NCBI RefSeq assembly: GCF_022921075.1
Contig: NZ_CP095050.1
Coordinates: forward strand, 5,022,001-5,086,000
Origin: Hymenobacter sp. 5317J-9
GTDB taxonomy: Bacteria > Bacteroidota > Bacteroidia > Cytophagales > Hymenobacteraceae
Direction: 5' to 3'
DNA length: 64,000 nucleotides
Every line of letters starts with the position of its first letter. Within the stretch, counting starts at the first letter, position 1. A program made the position numbers and the translations under genes. This document shows positions 1 through 10,608 of this stretch, one piece after another. The notes beneath the pieces are model-generated. The model was given only the letters and a program-made list of their open reading frames with translations. It ran no database searches and was not told the origin of the DNA.

Positions 1-208
1 TCAACAAGGCCCCCTTGAGAAACAACACCGCGCAATACTCCTTAAATGCGTGAATGATGCAGACGTTTCGCCCCTGCAGCGTGTAGCAGGGCACGCCCCA
101 CTTCAACTCTTCGGTGAGCCCGGTGGCCAGCACAATCGCGCGCAAATGCGCGAGTTCTTCGAGCCACTTGTGGTTTTTGCTGAAATAAAAATCAACGGCG
201 GGGTTCAT
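1..208 (-). CDS. DUF1801 / YdeI-like protein, 3' part outside the window
   Basis: The minus strand is open from an ATG at 208 to the window edge and gives 69 residues beginning MNPAVDFYFSKNHKWLEEL. The segments EELKWGVPCYT and FKEYCAVLFLKGALL match the conserved core of the DUF1801 family (YdeI/OmpD-associated proteins, a small CyaY-like fold). The biochemical role of this family is not well settled. The ATG at 208 is preferred because the other nearby ATG (213) reads straight into a stop. The C-terminal part, about half the usual length, is missing because the window ends, not because the gene is broken. Family call is by eye from motif spacing. Confidence 0.75.
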   Translation of the reverse strand, partial: MNPAVDFYFSKNHKWLEELAHLRAIVLATGLTEELKWGVPCYTLQGRNVCIIHAFKEYCAVLFLKGALL

Positions 209-800
209 GACATTATTTGTTTGACTTGTGCGAAATGGCCATCCACCGCGTGCTTTCTCAACCAGAGCCAGCGCTAAAATAAAGCCGTCTTTCGAATAAG
301 CCACCCCGTCCACCCAAGCGGCCTCCTGCCCTACAGGCCAGGGCCCTGGCCGTCGAAACTGGCAGCGTCGAGTAAGTGGCCTAGCCATCGGTTTCGTGCC
401 CACGGCTGCCAAATCCCGGCCGCCCCTCGCAGGTTTTTTGGCCCGAGTGCCGCCAATGCCGCTAGCCATGCTTTCTTCGCAAAGTGTAATTTTTGCCTGG
501 CTCGTCACCCGGCGAGGCAGCAGCCTGGCCCAAAATCTGCTTATCTGTTACCCAAGCCACCCCGGCGGCCATATATCCTTTTCCAATTACGCCAGCAACC
601 TTTGCGCACCGGCCGGCCACGTCTTAATTCGCACTCTCTTCGCGTGGTGCGGCCACTCATTCGCCGGTTCTTTTCAGCTATTCACCCTAAAAAATTCCAT
701 TTTGGTTAGGGTTTTCAATTCAAACCCCTACCTTTCTAACCTGGAAAGTCGTTTGCCCACGGCTCGGCTTTCTTTTCTATCCTCTTTGCACTCTCCCACC
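209..800. other. Intergenic region upstream of GH43 gene
   Basis: About 590 bases between the DUF1801 start and the proposed GH43 start. One frame is open from 396 into the GH43 gene, but its translation (cysteine- and serine-rich, no domain) does not look like protein, and the DNA from about 660 to 790 is AT-richer than the genes. A TACCTTTC sequence at 729-736 is one base off the Bacteroidota -7 box. Nothing else is seen. Confidence 0.5.
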
Positions 801-2339
801 GTGTCCATCGAACTAGAACTGCCAGCCCCGCTGGCTCCCGCCCCCCAAACGATTCCGGCCCGCACCGCCTACGACCACGTCGTGCTGCCCGGCGATTTCC
901 CCGACCCCACCATCACCAAAATCGGCGATACGTACTGGGCCAGCGCCACCTCGGCCGAGTGGGGCGCCATCTTCCCCCTCTTCTCCTCCAAGAACCTCCT
1001 CGACTGGGAGCTGGTGGGCCACGTCTTCCCCGACCGGCAGCCCGACTGGGCCAGCTCCAACTTCTGGGCGCCCGAGTTTCACCACGAAAACGGCCGCACC
1101 TATATGTACTACACCGCCCGCAGCAAGCAGGGCGGCATGCTGTGCGTGGCCGTGGCCAGCGCCGACCGCCCCGAAGGCCCTTACCGCGACCACGGCCCCC
1201 TTGTGGGCCAGGAAGCCGGCTCCATCGACGGCTTTGCGATGCCCGATGAAAACGGCGACCTCTACCTCGTCTGGAAAGAAGACGGCAACTCCTGCCAGCA
1301 GGACACCCCCATCTGGGCCCAGCGCCTCAACGACGAGCGCACCGCCCTCATCGGCGAAGCCACCGAACTATTTGCCAACGACGCCAAGTGGGAAGGCCCC
1401 CTCGTGGAAGGCTCGGCGCTGGTGCGCCACAACGGCTGGTTCTACCACTTTTTTGCGGGCAATAGCTGCTGCGGCAAGGGCTGCAACTACGCCACCGGCG
1501 TGGCCCGCTCCCGCTCCCTGCTGGGCCCGTGGGAAAAGCACGAGCAAAACCCCATCCTCGACCGCAACGACGTGTGGAAGTGCCCCGGCCACGGCACCGT
1601 GACCGAAATGGACGGCCGCTGGTTCTTGCTGCACCACGCCTACCTGGCCGACAGCCACGAGTTTGTGGGCCGCCAGGGCCTGCTCTCCGAGTTCACTTGG
1701 AACGAGCAGGAGTGGCCCGAGTTTGTGAACCGCAGCCCCCAGGCCGCCCCCCTCACCGACGTGGCCCGCCTGAACGTGGCCGACGAGTTTGAGGGCGACC
1801 GGCTGGGCCTGGAGTGGCAGTGGCCCATCAGCGCCCCCAAGCCCGCCACCGAGCTGCGCGGCGGCCAGTTGCACCTCGCTGCTGGCGCCTCGCGCCTGGG
1901 CAACTTGGTGGCCCGCCGCACCCACGTGGCTACCTACAAGGCCGCCACCACCCTCGACTTCGCCAGCCTGCCCGCCGACACCTACGCCGGCATTGCCGCC
2001 GTGGGCGACCCCTACAACGCCCTGGCCCTCATGGCCGGCAACGGCCAAGTGCAAATCTGGCACGTGAAGAGCGGCCTGCAGCAGTGCCTCGCTCAGGTGT
2101 TCCTGGACGAGCCCTGCGACACGCTCAGCCTGCGCCTCGAAGTGTGGGGCGGCCAGCGCTACCGCTTCGCCTTCAGCACCGACGGCGCCACCTGGCAGCC
2201 CCTGCCCACCGAAAGCTTCTCGCTCAACGGCACCTACCTCCCGCCTTGGGACCGGGGCGTGCGCGTGGCCCTGGTGGCCCAGGGCGCCGAAGGCAACACG
2301 GCGGCGTTCAACAATTTGATTATCCGCAATAAGCGGTAG
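801..2339 (+). CDS. Glycoside hydrolase family 43 protein
   Basis: A 512-residue protein from a GTG at 801, chosen because recognisable homology starts about 30 residues later and the open frame upstream (to 396) looks non-coding. The N-terminal five-bladed propeller carries the three expected GH43 acids: Asp in GDFPDPTI (about residue 35, general base), Asp in GSIDGFAMPDENGD (about 142, pKa modulator) and Glu in GPLVEGSALV (about 202, general acid). The last roughly 190 residues (from about 330, DEFEGDRLGLEWQW) look like the concanavalin-type C-terminal domain seen in GH43 xylosidases and arabinofuranosidases. Likely acts on xylan- or arabinan-derived oligosaccharides. No signal peptide is obvious and no SusC/SusD pair is nearby, so substrate cannot be assigned. 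Confidence 0.85.
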   Translation: MSIELELPAPLAPAPQTIPARTAYDHVVLPGDFPDPTITKIGDTYWASATSAEWGAIFPLFSSKNLLDWELVGHVFPDRQPDWASSNFWAPEFHHENGRTYMYYTARSKQGGMLCVAVASADRPEGPYRDHGPLVGQEAGSIDGFAMPDENGDLYLVWKEDGNSCQQDTPIWAQRLNDERTALIGEATELFANDAKWEGPLVEGSALVRHNGWFYHFFAGNSCCGKGCNYATGVARSRSLLGPWEKHEQNPILDRNDVWKCPGHGTVTEMDGRWFLLHHAYLADSHEFVGRQGLLSEFTWNEQEWPEFVNRSPQAAPLTDVARLNVADEFEGDRLGLEWQWPISAPKPATELRGGQLHLAAGASRLGNLVARRTHVATYKAATTLDFASLPADTYAGIAAVGDPYNALALMAGNGQVQIWHVKSGLQQCLAQVFLDEPCDTLSLRLEVWGGQRYRFAFSTDGATWQPLPTESFSLNGTYLPPWDRGVRVALVAQGAEGNTAAFNNLIIRNKR

Positions 2340-2354
2340 GCAACCATGCCATGC

Positions 2355-2392
2355 AAAAAGCCAGGCTGTCCTCACGGACGGCCGGGCTTTTT
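2355..2392. terminator. Hairpin terminator after GH43
   Basis: AAAAAGCC...GGCTTTTT stem with small internal mismatches and a TCAC loop, ending in a T-run on the + strand, 15 bases after the GH43 stop. The A-run on the left side would let it act on the minus strand too. Confidence 0.7.
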
Positions 2393-2437
2393 CGTGTGCA
2401 TGAACAACATATTGCGTCTCTACCCCCGCCCTGAAAC

Positions 2438-2471
2438 AGCAACGCCCGGCACATCAGTACCAGGCGTTGCT
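2438..2471. terminator. Weak hairpin downstream of the Ser/Lys-rich gene
   Basis: AGCAACGCC and GGCGTTGCT are inverted copies about 16 bases apart, 20 bases past the stop of the minus-strand gene ending at 2492. Only a short T-run follows on the minus strand, so termination is likely but not strong. Confidence 0.4.
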
Positions 2472-2491
2472 CTTGATTCAGGAAGCTGCTA

Positions 2492-3184
2492 CTAGCGGCG
2501 GTGCTTCTTCGACTTGCTTTTCGACTTATAAGGCGTGATTTTCTTCGAGGAAGACTTGTGCGAAGTGCTTTTCTTGGCAGAAGCCTTGGCCTTGCTGCTC
2601 TTGCTCTTCGACTTGCTGGACTTGGCGTGCGACTCCGACGTGGCTTTGTGCTTGGATTTGCTTGACTTGCTCTTGCTGCTCGACGACGACTTGTGCGACT
2701 TCGACTTGCTCGACTTGCTCGACTTGCTGCTGTGCGACGACGACTTGTGCGATTTCGACTTGCTGCTGTGGCTGCGCGAAGAGTGGCGGGCGGCGCGGCG
2801 GGCTTCGGCGCGGGCCTCGGCCCGGGCTTCTTCGCGGGCTTCTTCGCGGCGGGCGGCGGCGCGGCGGGCGGCCAGGGCCTCGGCGTGGCGGGCCTCGTAG
2901 CTGCGGGCGGTGCGGGCCGTGAGGGCGGCTTCTTCGCCGGCTTCCTCGTTGTGGGCAGTGGCGTCGTTTTCGGGCGAGGCGGTGCTTTCGTCGGCGGCGG
3001 CTTTGGGGGCTTCGGCCACTATTTTCTTCCGGCGCACCGGCATCAGAAAATCACGTTCGGCGCGTTCGCGCAGGCTCAGGTTTTCCTCACCGGGAAGCTT
3101 CGTGACGGGGGTTTGAACGCCATTTTGGGCTTGGGCGCTGCCCCACGTGAGCAGCAGCGAAAGGAAGACAAATAGGTGTTTCAT
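2492..3184 (-). CDS. Secreted Ser/Lys-rich low-complexity protein
   Basis: A 230-residue protein. The start at 3184 (MKHLFVFLSLLLTWGSAQA) gives a clean signal peptide; an ATG seven codons upstream is possible but lies close to the inferred transcription start. After the signal there is an acidic/neutral stretch, then an Ala/Arg/Glu run (about 95-130) that could form a charged helix, then about 95 residues built almost only of Ser, Lys and His (SKSKSHKSS-type units) ending in KKHRR. Such tails bind polyanions such as DNA, RNA or acidic polysaccharide in general; that role is inference here. No enzyme domain is visible. A good promoter lies just upstream (3213-3244). Confidence 0.75.
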   Translation of the reverse strand: MKHLFVFLSLLLTWGSAQAQNGVQTPVTKLPGEENLSLRERAERDFLMPVRRKKIVAEAPKAAADESTASPENDATAHNEEAGEEAALTARTARSYEARHAEALAARRAAARREEAREEARAEARAEARRAARHSSRSHSSKSKSHKSSSHSSKSSKSSKSKSHKSSSSSKSKSSKSKHKATSESHAKSSKSKSKSSKAKASAKKSTSHKSSSKKITPYKSKSKSKKHRR

Positions 3185-3212
3185 AAACGAATAACGTAAT
3201 TTCAACAGAAGA

Positions 3213-3244
3213 CAAAGCTACACCGCACCCCGGTTAAATGCAAG
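3213..3244 (-). promoter_or_regulatory. Bacteroidota-type promoter for the Ser/Lys-rich gene
   Basis: On the minus strand a perfect TAGCTTTG (-7 box, TAnnTTTG) lies at 3220-3213 and a CTTG (-33 box) at 3244-3241, with a 20-base spacer. The expected transcript start is about 20 bases upstream of the ATG at 3184. Confidence 0.55.
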
Positions 3245-3293
3245 GCCATAGTGGTTTTAAACGCGGTGAAGCCCCTTTCTGCGTTCCAACGGC

Positions 3294-6200
3294 CTATTTC
3301 GCCCGATTAACGGACTGAGGAGCTATTCGAACCCGCACACCGGCCGAATGCGCCGAAAACTCCGGCGCATACAGGCACTGCACCTGGCTGAGCCCGCCCG
3401 AAAAGTCGCCCGCCTGGCTCGCCCGCAGCCGGTACTCGAACACGTGCGTGCCGCGCGGCACGGCGCCCAGAAAGAAGTTGGTGGCCGCGTCGCGCGGCGA
3501 CTCATAATAGCCCAGTCCGTTCTGATAGCGGTAGCCGCTGAGCTGGCCAATGGGCTCCAGACCGGCGGCGCGCTGGTCTTTCAGGTGCACGTATTCCAGC
3601 TCGCGGTCGGTGCGCATCACCAGGCGCACCACCAGCACGTCGCCCACGGTCAGCGGCGAGGCGGCCGTGAGCTTCTCAAGCTGCGGCCCGCCTGCCGACG
3701 GCACTTCGCGGTAGAGCTGACGCTCCAGGCTGAGCGGCGTGGCGGCGGGCGTCACCTTGTCGAGGTCCTCGAAGTACTGCCAGTAGAGGGCGCCCCAAGC
3801 CACGCCGGCGTCGGGCTTGGCCACCGTGACTTTGCCCTGCGCGGGCTGCACCTCGGCCGCCGGCCAGCTGGTTTTGTAGTAGCCGGTGCCCGCCTGGGCC
3901 GCTTCGGGCTTCACAGCCTGGCCGCCCACCGTCACTTGCAGCGGCTGGGTGGGCGCCAGCCAGTCGGAGCCGCGCAGCAGCAGGGCGTAGCAGGCGTCGG
4001 CGGTGGCGCGGGTGCTTTCCCAGCTGTGGGTTTGCTTTTGCTTGAGCAGCCACAGCTTCAGCTCGTCCACGGATTGTTGGTCGTGATTGATTTCATCGAA
4101 GGCTTCGATGAGCGTGGCCTGGGTTTCGGTGGGGGCCTCGCGCCAGTAGTAGCCGCCGCGCACTTCCTTCCAGTACATGCCCAGCTCGGGCGAGTGCAGG
4201 GCGTTTTCGGCCAGGGCGCGCATGATTTCCCGGGGGGCCAGCCCGCCGGCCTTTTCGCGCGTCAGGCTCAGCGCAATCAAGGCTTGCAGGTAGCGCGTCT
4301 GGGCCGGCCAATACTTGGAGGCTTGTCCCTGGTAGTAAGCGTAGGCATCTTTCGCGCCGGTGGCCGGTACGTTTTGGGGCCAGAAGCTACGGGCGTAGAG
4401 CGCCTGAATCTGCAGGTCGCCGAGGTGGTTTTCGGCCAGTTTCACGCCTTTCTGGCGGCGCAGCTCAGCGTAGTCGCGGGCGGTGGCGGCGTCGAGGTAG
4501 CGCAGGGCGCTTTGCAATAGCGCCTGGGCCGTGGGGTCGGTGCTGGCATCGAAGGCGCCCAGCTTCCGCAGCTTGCCAAAGCCGGCCACGATGAGCTGGG
4601 TGATGTAGCGGTCGGCGGGCATCTGCTCAAACCACGGGAAGGCGCCGTCGGGCAGCTGCATTTTTTGGAGCTTGAGCAGGGCACGGCTGGTTTCGGCTTT
4701 CAGGCGGGTTTCATCGAACAGCTCGGTCAGGCGGGCCAGGCGCTCGGTTTCGCTTTGGGCATCACGCACCCAGGGCGTTTCCTGCAACAGCAGGTTCTTG
4801 AGCTCCTGGTTTTGGGCCAGCTTGCTGGCGAGGGCATTGCGCTGGGCGGCGGTACCACTCTGGGCCTGGCGCGTCCACTCGGCCAGCACGGTTTTGAAGC
4901 GCGGGCTGGATTTGAGAATCTGGGCGGCCAGCAGGTTGGCGTAGAGGCGGCTGAATACCTGCTCGGAGCACTCGTAGGGGTACTCCATGAGGTAGGGCAG
5001 GCTTTGCACCGCATACCAGGCCGGGTTGGCCGTCATTTCCAGCGTGAGGCTGTAGTTGCGGCGCGTGGGGCTGCTGGTGCTGGTGAGCTTTTGCAACTCG
5101 AAGGTGCGCGTGCCGGGGCCTACGATGGGCAGCGGCAGGCTTTCGGTAACGAGGATGCGGTTCGGAAGCACGGGCACGGTGTTTTCCTCGCCGTCGGACA
5201 AGCTGGTTGTCTGCTGTTGGGGGTCGGTGGTCAGGCCCTTCTTGCGCTTCGATTTCTTTCTTTTCTCTTCCCCAACAACTGGCAACGAAGAGCTCACCAC
5301 CACCCGGTACGTCACTGCTGCCGGCGCAAAATCCGCTGGCAGGCTGATTTCCCAACCCACGGCGGCACTCTGGTGCGCGGCGGCTGAAACAGCTTGCTGC
5401 GCCGGGCTTTTCAGCAGCTGGCTGGTAATATCTTGGCCGGTAGCGGCATCGAGCAGGAAAAGCTGAGCCGTGCCACTGGTGGCGTGGTCGGTCAGGTTCG
5501 AGAACTTAGCGGGGAAAGTGAAGGTGTCGCCCTGCCGGAAAAAGCGCGGCGCGTTGGGCGTAATCTGGATTTCCTTCTGCGTCACGAGCTGGCGGGCCAG
5601 CTGGCCGCTGTGCAGGTTTTTGTCGTGGGCCAGGGCCAGCAGCTGCCAGCGCGTCACCGCCTCGGGCATCTGAAATTCGAGCACCACGTCGCCGTTTTTG
5701 TCGGTGTGCAGGGCCGGCTGCCACAGGGCCGTTTCGCGAAAATCGGAGCGAGTGGGCACGGTGCTGAGGTCGGGAGCGGCCGGCGCGGGGCCGGGGCCAT
5801 GCTCGCACTGCCGCGAATCATGATGCGCTGGGAATTTACCACCCCGCCGGCATTGCCGGCCATGGCCCTGTCAGCGGCCATCGGAGCCGGCATCGCGGCG
5901 GCCGTATATGTCTTGTTTTCCACTACTTCTTCCACCACCGTGTGTAAGCCACTGCCACGCTGCGTGCGGCCGGCTTCGCTGAGGTAGTCGGCATGAGTCC
6001 GCAGCATGGGGTATTCTATGGGGTAATCCCGGTCACTGTCGGTGGGCGCGAAGAGCGGAACCGCGTTCAGCATCTGGTAAAAAACCTGCCAGCCGAAACG
6101 GGTCTGGTAGTACCCATCCCAGAACGCCAACCCCATGAAGTGATGCGGCCGAAAAATATCCAGGCTTTGGTCGTAGAGCGTGGCGAGCAGCTCGGCATCG

Positions 6201-9200
6201 GCCGCTTTGCCGTTGGCCTGCCGAATGGTCACGCGCCAGGTTTCCTGCTGGCCGGGCTGCAGCTTGTTGCGGAAAGTGGCAATGGATAGCTGCAGCGGCT
6301 GGGGCTTCTCCGTCACTTGCACCGTGGCATCGTGGCGGTACACCACGTTGTCGCGGGTTTGCGTGGTGTGAATGAACAGCGGGCCGTTGGCCGTGGCCGG
6401 GCCGCTGGGCAGCGTGAGGCGGCGCTGTTCGTTGGCGTTCAGCGTCAGCCACTCCTGCCGCAGCAGCTGGCCATCGCGGTCTACTTCGAGCAGGAGGTGG
6501 CCGCCGGCCGCACCGCCGCCCACCAACACGGTGGCGGGCTGGCCCGGGGCCACGGTATCGGCCAGCGTCACAAACCAGTCGGGCGTGGCGAAAGGCACGG
6601 TGGCGGCCTGCGAGTCGTAGAGCGTAAAGTCGAGCTGTGCCCGCGCCGAGTCGGCGCCGGCCGCCACGGCTTCGAGGCGGTAGCGGCCCGTGGGCACTCT
6701 GGCCACCAGCGCGCCCAGGGCCAGCTGCGCCCCGGCGTTGGTATCGAAAGGGGCGGTTTTGAGTACCGCCGACTTCATTTCGTTTTCAGCCGTTTCCGGC
6801 GCCGGGCCGGGCACGCCGGGCGGGTTTGGGCGGTAGTGCAGGGCGCGGAGGCGCAGCGTGCCGGTGGCGGGCACGGGTTCGCCGGTGGCGTTGGTGGCCA
6901 GCAGCGTCACAACGGGCAGGTGCTGCTTGTCGGCCATGTTCGGCCCGGCAAGTTGCAGGCTGATGGGGTTGCGGCCGATGGGAAAGGCCCGGGTGCCCGT
7001 GCGGGTTTCGCCGGCCGCATCGGTCACGTCGGCCGTGATTTCGAACAGGTAGCCGGGCTCCCAGCCCCGACGCCCCTGCGCGGGTGGCACCAGCGGCGGC
7101 GTAAACGTGATGCTGAACCGGCCCTCGCCGTCGGTGAGCGTGCGGCCGTGCGCAATTTCCTGCGTGCCGCGGCTGCCGCCGGGCAGGTAGCCGCCGCGCG
7201 AACCGTACACGACGTCGAACAACGGAAACAACTCGCGGCGCGTGACGCGGTAGCTCACCGCGGCGCCGTCGGTGGCTTGCCCGGCGTAGGCGCGGGCCCG
7301 GCCGCCCAGGGTGAGCGGCTGGCCCAGCTGCGGCCGGCCGGGCACCGAATCGAGCGTGACCAAAAAGGTGGGGCGCTTGTAGTCTTCCACCGCGAAGCTG
7401 GTGTTGCCGTACTCGGTTCGTAGCATCATCTGGCCGTTGAGCAAGCCTGTGGGCAGGACTAATGAGCCATTGAAGCTGCCGTAGTCGGAAGTAGTGAAGG
7501 GCAGGGTTTGCACGGGCTGGCCGTTCACGTCCATTAGCCCAACCACCAGCGGCTGTTTAGGTAGTATGTGCGCTTTAGCGCCCAGGCTCTCGGTGAGAAT
7601 GCCCTTGAAATACACCGTTTGGCCGGGGCGATAAATCGCACGGTCGGTGAACAGAAAAACGTGTCGCTGCGCTACTGGCCCCGAGGGAGTGCCGGGCCGG
7701 TAGTAGCTGCCGCTGCCGTTTAGCTGCAGCGTATCGGGGCCGCGCCACGCCCGGGTCCACAGCATGCGCTCGGTCCGGCCCTTGGCCGTGGCGGGCAGGG
7801 GCAGCGTCACGATGCCGTTGGCATCGGTTTGCAATACTTCGCTGGTAATCGTGAAATCTTTGGGCGGCGCGGCTTCATACACCCGCGTCGTGGCCTGCAC
7901 CGGCAAGCCCGCCAACGGTGCGCCCGTTTGGCGGTGCATCAGCAGCAAGCGCAACGCTCCGGTTGTGGCATCGCGCTGGTTCACGGCGCTCAGCTCGCTG
8001 GCGCCCAGCAGGGCGTAGCTCGTGACTGCCCCCGGCTGCTCTGCCGTAGGCCGGGTGGCCTGGTTGCTGACCACTACCAGGTAGTACCCCGCCGGCACGG
8101 CCGCCCCGGCCACGGCCAGTTTCTGCTCTTTGTAGTCCGGAGGCGCGGCCACCGACATGGCCCACGTCGCGACAGGCGCTTCCTTCAATGCGCGAGCGTA
8201 GCGCTGCCCGAACGAGCGCTGCAATGGGTCGTATTCGTAAGACTGCTGCCACTGCTTCAGCGAAATGCGGTAGGCCCAGGCGTATAGCTGGGTCACGTTG
8301 CGGGCCGTCACGTCCAGCCGCCACGGCTGGTTGGGCACCACAATGCCCGCCGCCGAAAACGTCAGTTCGGGGCGCTCAAGGTCCGCACGCAGCGCCCGGG
8401 CCCGCGCCGCGCCGTGCGACTTCGGAAACCGCGCTTCGGCCTCCCGGGCCAGGCGCACGGCGGCCACGTTGTCGCCGGCTTCGCGCGCGGCCTCGGCCCG
8501 CCGCGCCATAAACTCGGTGCTGATGGGCAGCGCTTTATACCTATCGGCCATGCGCACCAGCGCGGGCACGTATTGGGCGGCGAGGGCGGTGTTCTGGGTG
8601 AGGCCATGCAGGTAGTCGAGGCGACTCAGGTCCACGTCGGCCAGCGCGGCCAGGTTTTGCGGGGCCAGTTGCTGGCGCGAGGCCGTGAGGCGCTGCAGCA
8701 GGTGCAGCGCGTGCAGCGTGCCGTTGAGCGAGTCGCCATCGGGCGCCAGCAGGCGCAGGGCCGCAAACTCGGCCGCCGTCCCGAACAGTCCCGGCTCGGT
8801 GGGCTGAAACTGCTGCTCGGGCCGGGTGATGTACAACTCCTGGTTTTTCAGGCCTTCGATGGCGCGCTGGGCCAGCAGGTCATACAAAGTGGGGCGCAGG
8901 GCGCGGCCCTCGGCGTCGCCGCCAAGGGCCAGGTCGCCCAATTGGGCCAGGGTGGTTTTCAGCTGGCGCTGGGGCTCGTCTTCTACCGACTGGTAGTAGT
9001 GCCGCACAATGGCGGCACCCAGCCGGCTGATGTCCCAGGTGGCCAAGCCCGTGCCGGCATCGGCCCGGGCGTCGGGGTCGGTGCTGGGGGCGGCGCCGGC
9101 CGTGCGCTGGTAGAGGCGGTAGCGGTTCTGGTTGAGGTACTGCGTGTAAAGCTCGGCCAGCAGCGAGTGCAGAATGGGCCGGGCCGGGAAGGTAGCCGTC

Positions 9201-9493
9201 TTCGCTTCGGCTTCGAGCAAGGCGATGGATTTCTCGGCGTCGTCTTCCTCCTTGGCTTGCAGCAACCGGATTTTGTAGAGCAGCGCCCGCACGTAGGCCG
9301 GGGTGTTGGCCTCCTTTTTGGCCTGGGCGTAAATGGCCTGCACCAGCGGAGCAGCCGTGGCCGTCTGGCCTTTAGCCAGCAGCGCATCAATCTTTTTCCA
9401 GCGGGCCGCATACGGGCCGGGCGGGGTCGGAGCCGCCGAATCGGCGCTCAGAATGGCAGCAAACAACAGCAGAAACAACAGGGAAAGGCGCAT
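3294..9493 (-). pseudogene. Alpha-2-macroglobulin family protein, interrupted by a single frameshift
   Basis: Two overlapping minus-strand frames together make one bacterial alpha-2-macroglobulin of about 2,066 residues. The first (9493 to 5654) has a signal peptide (MRLSLLFLLLFAAILSA), a helical repeat-like N-terminus and the MG2 signature DRAIYRPGQTV. The second (open from about 5795 to 3294) has the A2M-domain start RSDFRETALW and the thioester motif CSEQ in YECSEQVF, so it would trap proteases covalently in the cell envelope. The frames join at about 5784-5797 in a GGCCCCGGCCCCGCG tract, where one added C restores MAPAPAPAAPDLSTV. The rest is intact, so a recent mutation or a sequencing slip is likely. 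A basic patch (KRKKSKRKK) lies before the thioester region. Confidence 0.8.
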
Positions 9494-9616
9494 AAACAAA
9501 GTAACAAGCTGAACCGGTAGTGCCTTAAAGATGCCCGCCGCTCAATTATTGCACAGCCCCGGCGATGCAACCTTTTTTTCGGGGTCTACATCTTCATCGC
9601 GCACGTGTTACGTGCG

Positions 9617-9624
9617 TAGCTTTG
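9617..9624 (+). promoter_or_regulatory. -7 box upstream of the OMP gene
   Basis: TAGCTTTG matches TAnnTTTG exactly, about 60 bases before the ATG at 9683. No clear -33 TTTG is seen. Confidence 0.35.
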
Positions 9625-9682
9625 CCTGTATTTTTCACCATCAAATTCTTCCATTTTTTCCTTTTTACCACTCCTTTTTTCT

Positions 9683-10471
9683 ATGAAAAACATATTTACT
9701 GCCTGTGTCCTCACGGCTGCCCTGGCTGGGGCGACTACCTCCGCCCGCGCCCAGGCGGCCATTGAGTTTGGTCCCCGACTGGGCCTCAACGTCTCGACCG
9801 TGAAGGAAAGCGGCGTGCCCGCCGGCCAGTTCAGCCAGGAAACCAAATCCATTGTGGGCGTGCAGGTGGGGGCCACCCTCAACGTGGGCATCAACGACAA
9901 CTTCTCGTTTCAGCCCTCGCTGTTGTTCTCGCAGAAGGGCGCCGAGTTTGTGGGGTCATTCGACTTCGCCGACAACCCTCCCTACAAAACGTCAATCAAG
10001 GTGACGGCCACGCCCAAAATCAACTACCTGGAGCTGCCCCTGAACTTCGTGTACACCTTCGGCGGCCACGACGGCTTCCAGGTGTTTGCCGGCCCCTACG
10101 CGGCGCTGGGCGTGAGCGGCAGCGGCTCGGCCAAAGGCACCATCGAAACCAACGACCCCGACCTAATAGCCGCCGGCGCCACGGGCTCGTTCCCGGCCTC
10201 GCTCAAGGTAGAGTTTGGTGATAAGCAAAATGATAACGCCAACAACAACAGCACGTCCAACACCCTCTCGGCTACCGTCACGGTGCGCCGCTTCGACGCC
10301 GGCCTCAACGCCGGTGTGGGCTACCGCGTGGGGCCGTTTCAGGCACAGTTGGGCTACGGCCTGGGCCTGGTCAACTTCGTGCCCAAAGACACCGACGGCA
10401 ACGACACCGGCAGCAAGAGCTACAACCGGGTGCTGCAGCTTTCGGCCAACTACTTCTTCGGCGGCAAATAA
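9683..10471 (+). CDS. Outer-membrane beta-barrel protein (porin-like)
   Basis: A 262-residue protein with a signal peptide (MKNIFTACVLTAALAGATTSARA) followed by alternating amphipathic strands typical of the eight-stranded Bacteroidota barrel family (OMP_b-brl_2 type): FGPRLGLNVS, VGVQVGATLNVGI, FSFQPSLLFSQKGAEF, YLELPLNFVYTF, FQVFAGPYAALGVSG and a final LQLSANYFF strand. An Asp/Asn/Ser-rich loop (around residues 175-195) would be a surface loop. No substrate can be inferred. It stands alone, with its own -7 box and a strong terminator. Confidence 0.85.
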   Translation: MKNIFTACVLTAALAGATTSARAQAAIEFGPRLGLNVSTVKESGVPAGQFSQETKSIVGVQVGATLNVGINDNFSFQPSLLFSQKGAEFVGSFDFADNPPYKTSIKVTATPKINYLELPLNFVYTFGGHDGFQVFAGPYAALGVSGSGSAKGTIETNDPDLIAAGATGSFPASLKVEFGDKQNDNANNNSTSNTLSATVTVRRFDAGLNAGVGYRVGPFQAQLGYGLGLVNFVPKDTDGNDTGSKSYNRVLQLSANYFFGGK

Positions 10472-10544
10472 GCCTGTGCCCCCACGCTGTGCTTGGGTCC
10501 GGCAAACGCTCTTCAGCCGAACCCAGGCACAGCTTGGGGCACGC

Positions 10545-10584
10545 AAAAGCCCCGCTCCGGCAATGCCGGGGCGGGGCTTTTTTT
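10545..10584. terminator. Strong bidirectional terminator
   Basis: AAAAGCCCCGC...GCGGGGCTTTTTTT hairpin with a GC-rich stem and T-run, about 75 bases after the OMP gene and 25 bases past the end of the converging DinB gene. Confidence 0.85.
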
Positions 10585-10608
10585 GAAGAGAAAAAACCCG
10601 AAAATGGC

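Noticed and set aside
396..800. Upstream in-frame extension of the GH43 gene (from an ATG at 396)
   Set aside because: The translation is low-quality (many Ser, Cys, Phe, no domain) and the DNA has the AT-rich look of a promoter region. GTG 801 fits the family better.
2535..3175. Long + strand frames opposite the Ser/Lys-rich gene, rich in Leu/Asp or Cys/Thr
   Set aside because: They are mirror images of the low-complexity coding sequence; no signal, motif or start evidence.
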